Of a DNA stretch of 64,000 nucleotides, positions 40,487 to 49,802 are shown piece by piece (the first letter of the stretch is position 1; every line of letters starts with the position of its first letter). A program made the position numbers and the translations under genes. The DNA is from Heliobacterium mobile (GTDB taxonomy: Bacteria; Bacillota; Desulfitobacteriia; Heliobacteriales; Heliobacteriaceae): assembly GCF_009720735.1 (NCBI RefSeq), contig NZ_WNKU01000004.1, forward strand, positions 122,272-186,271, given 5' to 3'. The notes under the pieces were generated by a model, which saw only the letters and a program-made list of their open reading frames with translations, was not told the DNA's origin and did no database searches.

Positions 40487-40909
40487 ATGCGACGGATTTT
40501 ACTGGTCTTCGGTCTCTTTGGGGTTTTAGTTTACTGTATTTATGGCTATTACCTGGGATACCAGCATGGAGTATTCGACGCTCTCATCAAGCAAGCTGTT
40601 GCTGACAACAGTTTAGCTTTGTATTGGGACGCGACAAGTCGGTGGAATAGGATCAACGCACAACACGCTCACGGGATTGGTTTTTCGATCTTGGTACTTC
40701 TCACAGGGCTAATGTGGAATGAGGTCTGGTTTTCAGAAAAAATAAAAAGATGTCTAGGGTTCGTGCTAATCGGTGGATGCATCACCGCTAATCTAGCTAT
40801 TGCCGTTTATTACATTCCAGTCATGATTTTAGGGGAAATAATCCTGCTCATCTGCTTAGGTACGACGCTGGTTGGAATCGTGAAAAGAAGCGTGAATAAA
40901 ATTGAATAA
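40487..40909 (+). CDS. Hypothetical membrane protein
   Basis: 140 residues with four predicted membrane helices: residues ~3-22, ~62-80, ~92-112, ~112-132. A conserved-looking Asn/His-rich segment (NRINAQHAHGIGFSILV) precedes helix 2. Not assigned to a family. ATG 40487 after AAAGGAGG is chosen over the upstream 40466 codon. Confidence 0.7.
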   Translation: MRRILLVFGLFGVLVYCIYGYYLGYQHGVFDALIKQAVADNSLALYWDATSRWNRINAQHAHGIGFSILVLLTGLMWNEVWFSEKIKRCLGFVLIGGCITANLAIAVYYIPVMILGEIILLICLGTTLVGIVKRSVNKIE

Positions 40910-41037
40910 AGGGAAAGGGACAAACCTTTTGCCAGTTGAGAGAGGGGAACCTTTCTATTCCAAAAAACGTCATATATACAGCATCTAATAAATACATAAC
41001 ATCCTAATCCTATTGGAGAAAGGAAGAGAATGTACAT

Positions 41038-43254
41038 ATGAGTAGACCGGTACCCAAACTTCTCGCCGCCAGTTTGACGGCCCTGTTGCTGACTTCGGCA
41101 GTCCCAATGGGATACGCTGAAATCTCAGCGACGGCGAATGCGGAGGTGCTCTCCTCCGAGCAAGCCAAGAAGAAAAGTGCTTCTACACTGGCAGAAGCGA
41201 TTCAACTGGCCCGATCCTGTTTTGACATCCCTCCAGATTATGACCAATTTACCTCCAATTACGAGACCTCTGATAAAAATCACTTCTGGTCGTTAAATTG
41301 GAGTTGTCAGAAGGTAGGAGAAGAGGGAAGTATCAATATTCGCATTGATGCCGACACAGGATTGATCTTGAACATGTTCGAATCGAGGGGCGGCGGCAGT
41401 ATGCGTCCAGACGCCTATAAAACACGAAACATCTCCCGCCAAGGGGCTCTGGCCAAGGCCAAAGCTATCATGCAAAAAGCTCTCGGGGACGAACAGATCG
41501 CTGAAATGGAATTACTCGATAACTCCGTCGACGGTGTTCAATGGTCTCCCTGGGAGAGGGAGGGCTACTACCATTTTGAATGGCGGCGTAAAACCAACGG
41601 GATCCCCTTTCCGGGAGACGGCGTATCCGTTTCTGTGGCTGGCAGCGACGGGCATGTAAACAACTATAGTTTTACATGGACTAAGGAGTCATTGCCTTCT
41701 CCGCAAAACTTGATTTCGGTCCAGCAAGCGGTAGAAACGTTTAAGAATACGCCGATGTTGGAACTGCAATACATACTTCAGGAAGGCGTACATTCAAATC
41801 CCAAAGAGAAGAGGCAGGCCGGAATTGTCTACCGGATGTACAACCGAGCCGACGGGAATATTGACGCGTTTACGGGCAAGCCTATCACACCACCGCCTAT
41901 GTTTTACGAAGGATATGGTTTTGTAGGTGGCGGTATGGGCGGAATGGGAAGTGGCGTCCCGGAAAACGCCAAATGGACACCGCAGGAACAAGCAGCCATA
42001 AAGCTTTCGACCAATCTGGTGAAAAAAGAGACGGCTCTCGCAGCGGTAATGAAGTGGTTGGCACTGCCTCCTGATTCAATCTTAAATTCTGCCCAATTAC
42101 TGGACAATCCCGACGATAAACAAGGCCCGGTTTGGTCTTTTTATTGGGTAGCAAATAAAAGTCATGAGATGGTTGCGAGTGCCGCAGTCAGTGCCAAGAC
42201 CGGAGAACTATATCGCTTCGAAACATTTACGGCATCGGAGAATCAGCCGGGTCAAATGAACCGCCAGGAAGCACAGCCGATCGCTGAGGAGTTCCTTAAA
42301 ACGGTGCAGTCGAAGAAATTTTCTCAGACAAAACTGGACAACTACGACATGAGAAATTTCGTTCGTGCAGATGGAAAGAATATGCCCTATCAAACGTTCA
42401 GATACCGGCAGATGGTCAATGGCGTGCCCTTTATGCAAAACTATTTAGAGGTCAATGTCGATACAGTGAATAAACGCATTGCCAGCTTTACTAGTGAGTG
42501 GGGTGAAGAGATCTCCTTTCCAACCCTCGCTGGAGTGCTTTCTCCAGAGCAAGCAGCCGATAAATACCTTGCCTATAGTCCAATGACCTTATGTTATACG
42601 ACGGCGCTGAGCCCCCTTGATGCCAAAACACCAAAGTTGGTTTATAAACCTGTTTTAAAGCCAGGAATGAGCGGGTACAACAGCATCGATGGGAGGACAG
42701 GCCAGCCGCTTGACTGGAACGGACAAGCTATCGCCCTACCGATAAGGGATATCTTTCAAGACACCCGTGGACATCGAGGCGAAAAAGAGATTAAACTTCT
42801 CGCTCAGATGAATCTGTTCCGCGAATATGGGGAGGACTTCCATCCCGATGAAGAAATCACAACAGTTTCACTGCTGCGGGCCATCTATGATACTCATTTT
42901 GGAAAACAGGATGGGCCCCTTTCGAGGGATGAAAATGTGATGCGCTACGCCCGCCAGAACAATTGGATTGATGCCAATGTGAAGGCAGAAGATAAAATAG
43001 ATCGGTTGAACCTAGCGAAAATTATTGTCCGCTATTGTGGTTTGGAACGTTCTGCCCGGCTAAGTCAAATCTATAAAGTTCCCTTCAGCGATGCCGATGC
43101 AGTCCCGGTTGAAGGAATCGGCTATGTCGTCATTGCCGATGCTCTTGGAATCGTACCGTCTCAGGAAGGCCGATTTCTACCTGACCAAAAGGTTACTCGT
43201 GCGGATGCGGCAGTGGCCGTAGCGAAGATGCTTAACCTAAATCCGGACCTCTAA
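41038..43254 (+). CDS. Secreted YcdB/YcdC-repeat protein with S-layer homology domains
   Basis: 738 residues. Signal peptide at the N-terminus (hydrophobic LLAASLTALLLTSAVPMGYA). Two YcdB/PepSY-like repeat regions follow (about residues 45-240 and 320-520; e.g. NKRIASFTSEWGEEISFP). A Gly/Met-rich segment (GGGMGGMGSG) lies between them. The last 170 residues carry SLH-type motifs (RDIFQDTRGHRGEKEIKLL, GRFLPDQKVTRADAAVAVAKML), which anchor proteins to the cell wall. Function of such proteins is unknown. RBS GAAAGGAAGAG; terminator downstream. Confidence 0.85.
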   Translation: MSRPVPKLLAASLTALLLTSAVPMGYAEISATANAEVLSSEQAKKKSASTLAEAIQLARSCFDIPPDYDQFTSNYETSDKNHFWSLNWSCQKVGEEGSINIRIDADTGLILNMFESRGGGSMRPDAYKTRNISRQGALAKAKAIMQKALGDEQIAEMELLDNSVDGVQWSPWEREGYYHFEWRRKTNGIPFPGDGVSVSVAGSDGHVNNYSFTWTKESLPSPQNLISVQQAVETFKNTPMLELQYILQEGVHSNPKEKRQAGIVYRMYNRADGNIDAFTGKPITPPPMFYEGYGFVGGGMGGMGSGVPENAKWTPQEQAAIKLSTNLVKKETALAAVMKWLALPPDSILNSAQLLDNPDDKQGPVWSFYWVANKSHEMVASAAVSAKTGELYRFETFTASENQPGQMNRQEAQPIAEEFLKTVQSKKFSQTKLDNYDMRNFVRADGKNMPYQTFRYRQMVNGVPFMQNYLEVNVDTVNKRIASFTSEWGEEISFPTLAGVLSPEQAADKYLAYSPMTLCYTTALSPLDAKTPKLVYKPVLKPGMSGYNSIDGRTGQPLDWNGQAIALPIRDIFQDTRGHRGEKEIKLLAQMNLFREYGEDFHPDEEITTVSLLRAIYDTHFGKQDGPLSRDENVMRYARQNNWIDANVKAEDKIDRLNLAKIIVRYCGLERSARLSQIYKVPFSDADAVPVEGIGYVVIADALGIVPSQEGRFLPDQKVTRADAAVAVAKMLNLNPDL

Positions 43255-43297
43255 ATGGGAGTCTAGCCTCACGGTGTATCCTTCTTTCTGAATTAAA

Positions 43298-43341
43298 GAA
43301 AGCCGTCTCCAATGTGGTTTTACATCGGAGACGGCTTTTTC
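43298..43341. terminator. Bidirectional terminator between convergent genes
   Basis: Long stem AAGCCGTCTCC (43300-43310) with GGAGACGGCTT (43327-43337), extended inward by ATGT/ACAT; T run on + and an A run on the left that serves the - strand. Confidence 0.88.
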
Positions 43342-43409
43342 ACGATGAATCAGATATGGACGTATTACCATTTGGTAATCGTAATCGACTCATTTGGTAA
43401 CCGGGAAGG

Positions 43410-44177
43410 TTATTCTGCGTGCCGGTCGCAATAGAAATGCATCGCTTCACGCATAAAGGCGGCAAGACCTGGTTTTATGCCGTCAATGTTAGCCGTAAAG
43501 CGCGCATCCTGTACATATAAATCGCCGAGGCCTCGAAAAATTTCTAAGGTGCAATTGTAAAAGTGATCCGTAATGTGCTGTCGCCATTGACCGATAGCCT
43601 CTTGTACCTGAGGCACAGATGGCTCATGAGCCATCAAATCAGCGAGGTTTTGATAGATTTCATTTGCCTTTGTCTGAATGACCGCCCAGTCAGCTTGCGA
43701 ATAGCCAGCCGTTTTCTTTTGGCTTTCTTGATAAGCAGAAGATCGCTTATATTTCTGGCGTGTTTCTTCTGCTTATTGCTGCTGATGCCGTTCGATTTCG
43801 GTCATATCGAAAGCTTCGAACATTTCCTGTTTCCCCATGAGGTCTCCTCCTTCGATGGTGTAGAGTGTTTTGTCCACTAAGTCGATAATCGCGTCAAGCC
43901 GTTTCCGTTTTTCGAGCAGTAATTTCTTCTGGGAGGATAACGCTTGCTTTCGGTCAAAGCCGGGGGTGTCCATGATTTCCTTGATTTCTTGCAGACCGAA
44001 GTCAAGTTCTTTGAGAAACATGATTTGTTGCAACCGTTCGAGGTCCTGGTCGGTATAAAGCCGATAGCCGGAATCAGTGGTGGATGCGGGCTTTAACAGG
44101 CCGATCTGATCGTAGTGGTGAAGGGTGCGCACGGTCACTCCGGCCGTCTCGGCCACGTCTTTCACTTGATAGACCAT
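43410..44177 (-). pseudogene. MerR-family regulator with TipAS domain, interrupted by an in-frame TAA
   Basis: Read on the minus strand, the N-terminal MerR winged helix (VYQVKDVAETAGVTVRTLHHYDQIGLL, in part) and coiled coil are followed by a TAA at 43775-43773. The same frame then continues without further stops as AEETRQKYKRSSAYQESQKK and a TipAS-type antibiotic-recognition domain ending at 43410. About 255 codons in all, the usual size for Mta/TipA activators. A tyrosine is plausible at the stop position. ATG 44177 has GAGGTGA upstream; the ATG at 44207 is less likely. Truncated product would bind DNA without the ligand domain. Nonsense mutation or sequence error are the simplest explanations. 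Confidence 0.82.
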
Positions 44178-44195
44178 CTCATCACCTCGTGGATT

Positions 44196-44226
44196 AGAAT
44201 AAACCAAGACGTAACGTCAAAGTCAA
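44196..44226 (-). promoter_or_regulatory. MerR-type promoter/operator of the TipAS-family regulator
   Basis: On the minus strand: TTGACT (44226-44221), a 19-nt spacer, TATTCT (44201-44196). The spacer holds the perfect palindrome GACGTTACGTC (44218-44208). A 19-nt spacer with a centred dyad is the hallmark of MerR-activated promoters, suggesting autoregulation. Confidence 0.65.
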
Positions 44227-44302
44227 CAGAGTCATTTATCAATCGATCACTTTTCTAAGAGATAAATGTCGGAAAGTGTTTTTTCGTATATTCGGCTAAA
44301 GA

Positions 44303-44350
44303 TTGAAGCGCTTTATCAGACCATGGTATTATAAATATATCCAGAATACC
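44303..44350 (+). promoter_or_regulatory. Putative sigma-A promoter for the gene at 44444
   Basis: TTGAAG (44303-44308), 18-nt spacer, TATTAT (44327-44332). An inverted repeat GGTATT (44325-44330) / AATACC (44345-44350) overlaps the -10 and could be an operator. Confidence 0.5.
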
Positions 44351-44443
44351 AATTTATTTATTTTAAATAATCGCTAATCGGATCGTTAGAACAAAATACT
44401 TCACAGACAAAAGACCTTATAAGCTAGCAAGGAGGCTCTTTTA

Positions 44444-44962
44444 ATGTGTGTATTCATTACGGCCGTATTACCGGAAGAAGCCGACATGGAGATGCTGCGA
44501 CCCCTACTTGACAAATATGAGATGGATTTTTCGACCGTCGAAAATACATATATCCTCAACCAGTTGGTAAAAGGCGATCGCTAATACCGGGCGACAAAAA
44601 GATATTGTGACTGTAGAACAGTTTTAGATGCCATATGGAGAAACGAACAGATGGAAAGAGAGATCAAAGCGTTTATTGAAGCGGGTGGCATCATACCGAA
44701 AAATGAAAGCCGCCCCGATGTCGATGAACAGGAAGCATCTGAAAAAGCTGAGGAAGCGGAAAAATGGATGAAAATCATTCGTGAGGTTATAACCTCTGGT
44801 TATTCGTCACGAATAGGGTTATTGTACCATTGGTATAGTGGAGGTGTTGGAACGGAAGAATTTACGCTCAAACCAAGAATCGATGTTCTCATTTCTGAAG
44901 CGACACCGGAACGTTTAATGGGAATGGAACAAGATCGACTGTACCAGTTCTGCCGGGAGTAA
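44444..44962 (+). pseudogene. Hypothetical protein gene interrupted by an in-frame TAA
   Basis: ATG 44444 follows a strong AAGGAGG and encodes 46 residues (MCVFITAVLPEEADMEMLRP...) before TAA at 44582-44584. The same frame then continues YRATKRYCDCRTVLDAI and runs to 44962, giving a full reading of 172 codons. The CDC cysteine motif, the flanking YRATK and the charged helix after it look like one continuous protein of unknown function. A short downstream product could start at ATG 44651. Either the gene is a recent pseudogene or the stop is bypassed. Confidence 0.7.
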
Positions 44963-45127
44963 GTCAGTAGGAAAAGGCTTTTAAGTTGTACATGCACCCC
45001 GAGAAAAACCTCTCATCGATGGGAAACTCGAAAGCAATCACGGGAGCGGATTCATCGGGGAGATGACGATGACTCATTTACCGAATGTCCTAACCCGGTG
45101 GATTAAAAAAAGGGAGGGATCGTACTC

Positions 45128-47200
45128 GTGAGTTGGATTTATGACATAAAAATCTCTAAAAAGATCATACTTATCGTTCTCGTCGGTGTCTTATTCAGTT
45201 TGACTATCGGCGGAATCGGGCTCTATTTCATGAAAGAGATGGATAAGGCATCGCAGCGGTTGTATCATGATCAGTTACTTCCCATACAGTGGCTGAACGA
45301 AACGCGTGCACTGAACTTGATGAACGATAAATACCTTCTAGAAATCATCAACGAACCGGATCTGAACAAACAAAAAGAGATCAAGCAGCGCCTCGATGAA
45401 AATGTTAAGCAATCAAACGAACTGTTTGCCCAATACCAAGAAAAAACATTATCGGAGCAAGAGCAAGCGATCGTCAAGGTACTGGTGGACATTATTCCGA
45501 AAAACCGCGAAGCCCGAGACCATGCGATCCAGCTGGCGATGGAAGGAAATCGCCAGGGTGCTATTGACGCCTATAGGGCCAATTTAAACAACTCCGTGAC
45601 GAATACGCTCCTTCGCCGGGAATTGGGCAAATACAGAGAAGCCCAGGCGAATCAGATCCAGCAAAGAGTAGAGGCCGATTTTTCCCGGTCGATCTACACC
45701 ATGCTGGGAGCCATTTTATTATCGACGGTGGTATCTTTCGGGCTAGGGGCATGGATGGCCCGGCTCATATCCAAACCTGTCGTCGATATGGAGCGATTAA
45801 TGGCCAAGGCTGGGTCGGGTGATCTGACCGTCTTCGGTGACGTTCAGGGTATGGATGAAATCGGTGACCTGACTGCCTCTTTCAATAAAATGGTCAAGAG
45901 CCAAGCGGCAATGGTGGAGCACGCACGCAAAGCGGCCGACGAACTAGCCGCAGGGTCTGAAGAAACGGCTGCATCGGCAGCAGAAGTATCGGTGGCTGTC
46001 CAGGAAGTGGCCCAGAACATGCAAAATGTAGCCGAGAAGTCGGAGCGAGGCACTGAGGCTGTATTGGAGTCATCGGAAGTGCTGTTGGAGCTTTCCTCGC
46101 TCATTCAGATGGCGAAAGAGAAGGCCAAACAAGCCTCAGCTACCTCCCACGCAACCATGGATACAGCCGAGATTGGTAAAGAAACGGTGAAACAGACCGT
46201 ACGCCGGATGGAAAATATCAACCAAAAGGCAGAAGAGACGGGCAAACTCATGAACCAACTGGTCCAGTTTTCCCAGGAAATCGGGGTCATCACGGAGACG
46301 ATCACCAATCTGGCGAACCAAACGAACCTGTTGGCCTTAAATGCAGCGATCGAAGCTGCGAGAGCCGGGGAAGCTGGTCGTGGCTTTGCCGTAGTTGCCG
46401 AAGAAGTACGCAAACTAGCCGATCAATCCTCTCAAGGGGCGGCAGAAGTGTCGGCGTTGGTCCAAAAAATCTCCGCCAGCACACAGGCAACGGTACAAGC
46501 GACCAACGAGAGCCGAAAAGAAGTGGAGGAAGGCGTTCGGGTCGTTTCGGAAGCTGGCAAAGCCTTGGATAACATCCTTCTGGCGGTTCAAGAAACAGAG
46601 CAAGCCATCCAAGGTATCGTCAAACTGACCGAGGACGAGGTAGCCAGTTCCGACCGCATCGTCAGCCTGATCAACACGCTCGCGACCGTCATCGACTCCC
46701 TGGCGATTCATGTCCAACAGGTGGCAGCATCGACGGAGGAAACGACAGCTTCTGTGGAAACGATTGCCGCCAGTGCTGAGGAATCGAGCGCCATGGCGCA
46801 AGAATTGAGAAATTTGGTGGAGTTATTTAACGTCGATTCATCCTCTAAAAATTGGTCGAACGAAGAACATCTGATCAAAGCGAAATCAGACCACTTACTC
46901 TGGAAGGTTCGAATCGTCAACATGATCAACGGAACAGAGATGGTGCGTCCCGAGGACGTGAATACTCACCGCGAGTGTGCGTTAGGCAAATGGTATTTTG
47001 ACGGAAATAACTCCTTCAAAGACGATAAAGACTTCATCGCTATCGATGAGCCGCACCAGAAGGTTCACGAATATGCCTTGAAAGCAGCTCAAGCATACCA
47101 GGTAGGTAACCACGACGAAGCGCGTAGAATGCTCAAACAACTAGAAGCCAACTCGAAGCGAGTCATCTCAATGATCAACAAGCTGATGAAAAAAGTTTAA
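45128..47200 (+). CDS. Methyl-accepting chemotaxis protein with C-terminal CZB domain
   Basis: 690 residues. TM1 at ~11-31, a four-helix-bundle periplasmic sensor (~35-185, 4HB_MCP type), TM2 at ~188-210, HAMP (~210-265), and the MA signalling domain with the hairpin tip ([21 protein letters not shown], in part). A C-terminal chemoreceptor zinc-binding (CZB) domain follows (~585-690). CZB residues: His in SDHLLWKV, His/Cys in [12 protein letters not shown], His in [13 protein letters not shown] 45128 follows GGGAGGGATC. CZB domains are known to bind zinc and in some proteins sense oxidants such as HOCl. Confidence 0.93.
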   Translation: MSWIYDIKISKKIILIVLVGVLFSLTIGGIGLYFMKEMDKASQRLYHDQLLPIQWLNETRALNLMNDKYLLEIINEPDLNKQKEIKQRLDENVKQSNELFAQYQEKTLSEQEQAIVKVLVDIIPKNREARDHAIQLAMEGNRQGAIDAYRANLNNSVTNTLLRRELGKYREAQANQIQQRVEADFSRSIYTMLGAILLSTVVSFGLGAWMARLISKPVVDMERLMAKAGSGDLTVFGDVQGMDEIGDLTASFNKMVKSQAAMVEHARKAADELAAGSEETAASAAEVSVAVQEVAQNMQNVAEKSERGTEAVLESSEVLLELSSLIQMAKEKAKQASATSHATMDTAEIGKETVKQTVRRMENINQKAEETGKLMNQLVQFSQEIGVITETITNLANQTNLLALNAAIEAARAGEAGRGFAVVAEEVRKLADQSSQGAAEVSALVQKISASTQATVQATNESRKEVEEGVRVVSEAGKALDNILLAVQETEQAIQGIVKLTEDEVASSDRIVSLINTLATVIDSLAIHVQQVAASTEETTASVETIAASAEESSAMAQELRNLVELFNVDSSSKNWSNEEHLIKAKSDHLLWKVRIVNMINGTEMVRPEDVNTHRECALGKWYFDGNNSFKDDKDFIAIDEPHQKVHEYALKAAQAYQVGNHDEARRMLKQLEANSKRVISMINKLMKKV

Positions 47201-47246
47201 CGACGTCCACAGAACACTGCGGCGTTCATATTCGGAGGTTTGTAAA

Positions 47247-48035
47247 TTGAGTAGTTTGAACACTCATGAATTCGACGGTCAAAAGTACAAAAAGGCTTCC
47301 GGGCATCAGAAAGAATGGGGAAATAAAATTATTTCCGAGTTAAACCTCTGTGGAACCGAGTATATCCTCGATCTCGGTTGTGGCGACGGAGTATTAACGA
47401 AAGAGTTAGCCGATCGCACGCCAAAGGGAACCGTACTAGGTATCGACGCTTCCGTAGGGATGATCAACGCCGCCCGAGAACTCGAGCAAAGGAACGTGTC
47501 TTTTCAACGGATGGATATCAACGAGATTCGCTTCGAAAACCAATTCGACCTGATTTTCTCCAACGCCGCTTTGCATTGGGTGAAAGACCACGATAACCTC
47601 TTACAGAGAACCTACCAGGCCCTTAAACCCCAAGGGACACTTCGATTTAACTTTGCCGGGGACGGGAATTGTTCAAACTTTTTTAGCGTCATTAAACAGA
47701 TAATGACCGAATCATCCTACAGGGAATTCTTTGATGATTTTGAATGGCCTTGGTATATGCCAAAGGTTGATGATTACAGGGAACTCGTCGAACGGTCAAA
47801 CTTTCGAGACGTCTTAGTTTGGGAGGAGAACTCCGACAGATACTTCAAAAACAAAGATGAAATGATTCGATGGATAGAACAGCCCTCTGTCGTACCCTTT
47901 TTAAAATATTTACCGGAGGACGGCAAGAGAGGCTTTGTCGATGAGGTTATCAAGCGGATGATAGAGAGGACAGAACAGCCGGACGGTACATGTTTTGAGA
48001 CTTTCCGCCGGATCAATGTATTGGCTCGAAAATGA
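47247..48035 (+). CDS. Class I SAM-dependent methyltransferase
   Basis: 262 residues resembling trans-aconitate 2-methyltransferase and BioC-like enzymes. SAM motif I is ILDLGCGDGVLTKEL (residues ~37-51), and DLIFSNAALHWVKD is the post-II signature. Substrate unknown. Start TTG 47247 after CGGAGG. GNAT follows about 31 nt downstream. Confidence 0.85.
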   Translation: MSSLNTHEFDGQKYKKASGHQKEWGNKIISELNLCGTEYILDLGCGDGVLTKELADRTPKGTVLGIDASVGMINAARELEQRNVSFQRMDINEIRFENQFDLIFSNAALHWVKDHDNLLQRTYQALKPQGTLRFNFAGDGNCSNFFSVIKQIMTESSYREFFDDFEWPWYMPKVDDYRELVERSNFRDVLVWEENSDRYFKNKDEMIRWIEQPSVVPFLKYLPEDGKRGFVDEVIKRMIERTEQPDGTCFETFRRINVLARK

Positions 48036-48066
48036 GCTTGAAGAGCTTACGTCAAGAGGTGGAATT

Positions 48067-48564
48067 ATGGAACTGAAAATCAGAGAAGCGCGAGTCGCAG
48101 AAACCGATACCTTAACGGAGATTTCCTTTTCGTCGAAACAATATTGGAACTACCCAAAGGAGTACTTCGTCGTTTGGAAAAATGAGTTGACCATTACCCC
48201 TGCTTACATAGAGAACAACTTGGTCTTCGTGGCCGAGGTTGAAGGGCAGATTGCCGGGTATATGTCTGTAGTGGAAGTAAAAGAGGACTTTTGGGCAGGA
48301 AAAGTATTTGTACAGAAAGGATTCTGGTTGGAGCATATTTTCATTCGTCCTGTGTACATAAAGAAAGGCATCGGCTCAAAACTGATCTCTTTCCTCAAAG
48401 TTACTTGCCGGGAAAAAGGAATCGCCGAGTTATTCATATTCTCCGATCCCTATGCGAGAGGTTTCTATGACAAGCTGGGAGCCACGTATATGTGTGAATC
48501 ACCTTCGAGCATCGAAGGGCGAACCGTATCGTTATATCGCTTATCTACGGATTCTAAACCGTAA
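48067..48564 (+). CDS. GNAT-family N-acetyltransferase
   Basis: 165 residues with the acetyl-CoA-binding pattern: LEHIFIRPVYIKKGIGSKLISFL (R-x-x-G-x-G/A variant, KKGIGS) and FSDPYARGFYDKLGA. Substrate unknown. ATG 48067 after AGAGGTGG is chosen over 47995. Its stop TAA (48562-48564) is followed, in the same frame and with no gap, by a cupin fragment. Confidence 0.85.
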   Translation: MELKIREARVAETDTLTEISFSSKQYWNYPKEYFVVWKNELTITPAYIENNLVFVAEVEGQIAGYMSVVEVKEDFWAGKVFVQKGFWLEHIFIRPVYIKKGIGSKLISFLKVTCREKGIAELFIFSDPYARGFYDKLGATYMCESPSSIEGRTVSLYRLSTDSKP

Positions 48565-48774
48565 TTCATTCACTGGCACCAGCATGAACAGGAAGATGAG
48601 TTCTTTTATGTTGTGTCCGGCAAGTTGTACATCGATCTGGAAAATGAGTCGATAGAATTATATCCCCAACAAGGCTATACAGTACCGAAAGGGGTAGTCC
48701 ATCGCACAAGAGCTCCCGAGAAAACGGTCATTCTTATGGTCGAAAAAGACACCGTAAACCCGAAAGGCGATTAA
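48565..48774 (+). pseudogene. 5'-truncated cupin-domain gene
   Basis: 70 codons in frame directly after the GNAT stop: FIHWHQHEQEDEFFYVVSGK, then a beta-barrel half ending in PKGVVHRTRAPE and a short tail. The GX5HXH-type motif (HWHQHEQEDEFF) and the second cupin motif are present, but the usual ~30-40 N-terminal residues and any start codon or ribosome binding site are missing. Best explained as a deletion that joined GNAT to the rest of a cupin gene. Confidence 0.75.
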
Positions 48775-48817
48775 AGGAAGCCACCTTTCAAAGGTGAAGC
48801 CAAGGAACGCAAAGAAA

Positions 48818-48861
48818 AAGTGGCTCAAGCTTGGTAAAGCGATGAGCCACTTGCATTTTAA
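48818..48861 (+). terminator. Terminator after the cupin remnant
   Basis: Perfect stem AAGTGGCTCA (48818-48827) with TGAGCCACTT (48843-48852), 15-nt loop, then GCATTTTA. The A run on its left could let it serve the minus-strand gene too. Confidence 0.7.
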
Positions 48862-48940
48862 GCGATATATATTTGTGCCATGAGAATGCACCGAATCGAG
48901 AAAACAAGTGGTAGACGATGAAAGAACGCTAGATACTATC

Positions 48941-49318
48941 CTATCCTCGAAACTCGATCATCTCTTCATCAGGACCGAGAAAGACCACTCGTCTCCAGCC
49001 TTCTTCTTCGGGAGTTCGTGCCGCCGAAGTATGAGGGAGTTGGGCTATCGGTATGCCAGCAGATTTAAGACGGTTAAAATCTCCGTCAAAATCATCACTG
49101 ATCAGGCAAAAGTGATAGCCGCTGTTTTTCGGACCTTCAGGCATGTGAATCAGCTCGAGGACTGTATCTCCCAAACGAAGATAGGCGATTTTTTCAATCC
49201 CCGGGGCGGGAACATCGTGCTCATAGTATTTTTGAAAACCAAGATGCTCTTCGTAAAAGCGAATTGACGCAACTCGGTCTTTTACGGTGATGGCGACATG
49301 GTCTATCTTTTGAAACAT
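48941..49318 (-). CDS. VOC-superfamily (glyoxalase/bleomycin resistance-like) protein
   Basis: 125 residues, one VOC module pair. Metal-site pattern: IDHVAITVKDRVASIRFYEEHLGF (His near residue 6), VLELIHMPEG, GYHFCLISDDFD, FLGPDEEMIEF (Glu). Similar to methylmalonyl-CoA epimerase or lactoylglutathione-lyase-like proteins; the exact activity is not determined. ATG 49318 has AAAAGGAGCGGAG upstream. Confidence 0.85.
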   Translation of the reverse strand: MFQKIDHVAITVKDRVASIRFYEEHLGFQKYYEHDVPAPGIEKIAYLRLGDTVLELIHMPEGPKNSGYHFCLISDDFDGDFNRLKSAGIPIAQLPHTSAARTPEEEGWRRVVFLGPDEEMIEFRG

Positions 49319-49802
49319 ATCTCCGCTCCTTTTCGTCGTTCGTAAAATGTAGTTTCTGCAGAATTGATGTCGGGATTCGGCAAAAGATTACCATTATTTC
49401 CAGGAGTATGCACTCTTATGGAAAATGAATCGTGGAAAATAAAATAAATCGTGGGTAATAAATACTAAGGAGTTGAACAAATGGTGAGTTCTCGCATATA
49501 ATTAAAGCACGACAATGATCTCTACGGAAGAGTTAACCAGAAAGACTGGAGGCTCGGTACTTTTTGTATCGGGCCTCTTTTATTTTTGTTGCGGGCTCGG
49601 AGAGGGGGCGATGAGAATGTTACGATGTAAACCCTTAATTTATTCGCAACGACGAAAGGCAAAGAAATCATTTACGCACGTTTATTAAGTTTTCATTACT
49701 AGTAGTAATTATCAATAAGTTTGCTTTATAATGAGGTTGCGAAGAAACTTTACAGTCCACCCAATTGGACAGCTAAATTTAAAATGCGTCGGAGGTGTCA
49801 TA
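49319..49802. other. Intergenic region with a candidate small RNA and an AT-rich promoter region
   Basis: Holds the candidate RNA at 49473-49585 (separate entry). Right of it, an AT-rich stretch has an imperfect dyad ATTACT-AGT-AGTAAT (49696-49710) and TATAAT at 49726-49731, probably the promoter region of the 36-residue gene. The dyad could be a metal-regulator (Fur/MntR-like) operator, but the match is weak. Confidence 0.5.
49473..49585 (+). ncRNA. Candidate small RNA or leader with own promoter and terminator
   Basis: TTGAAC (49473-49478), 18-nt spacer, TATAAT (49497-49502) would start a transcript near 49509. A fully paired 12-bp stem (GAGGCTCGGTAC 49549-49560, GTATCGGGCCTC 49566-49577, two wobbles) with a TTTTT loop and TTTTATTTTT tail ends it about 75 nt later. 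No ORF with a ribosome binding site lies between. A small CTCT/AGAG hairpin is internal. Not matched to a known RNA family by eye. Confidence 0.5.

Noticed and set aside
43410..44962. Reassignment of UAA to a sense codon
   Set aside because: Many intact genes in the window end cleanly at TAA; two point mutations or sequence errors are simpler.
49600..49660. Fluoride-type riboswitch (GGGGGCGATGAG stretch)
   Set aside because: Only the opening bases resemble the motif; the conserved downstream part is absent.
49690..49715. Fur-type operator upstream of the 36-residue gene
   Set aside because: Only a short imperfect dyad (ATTACT/AGTAAT); too weak against the 19-bp consensus.
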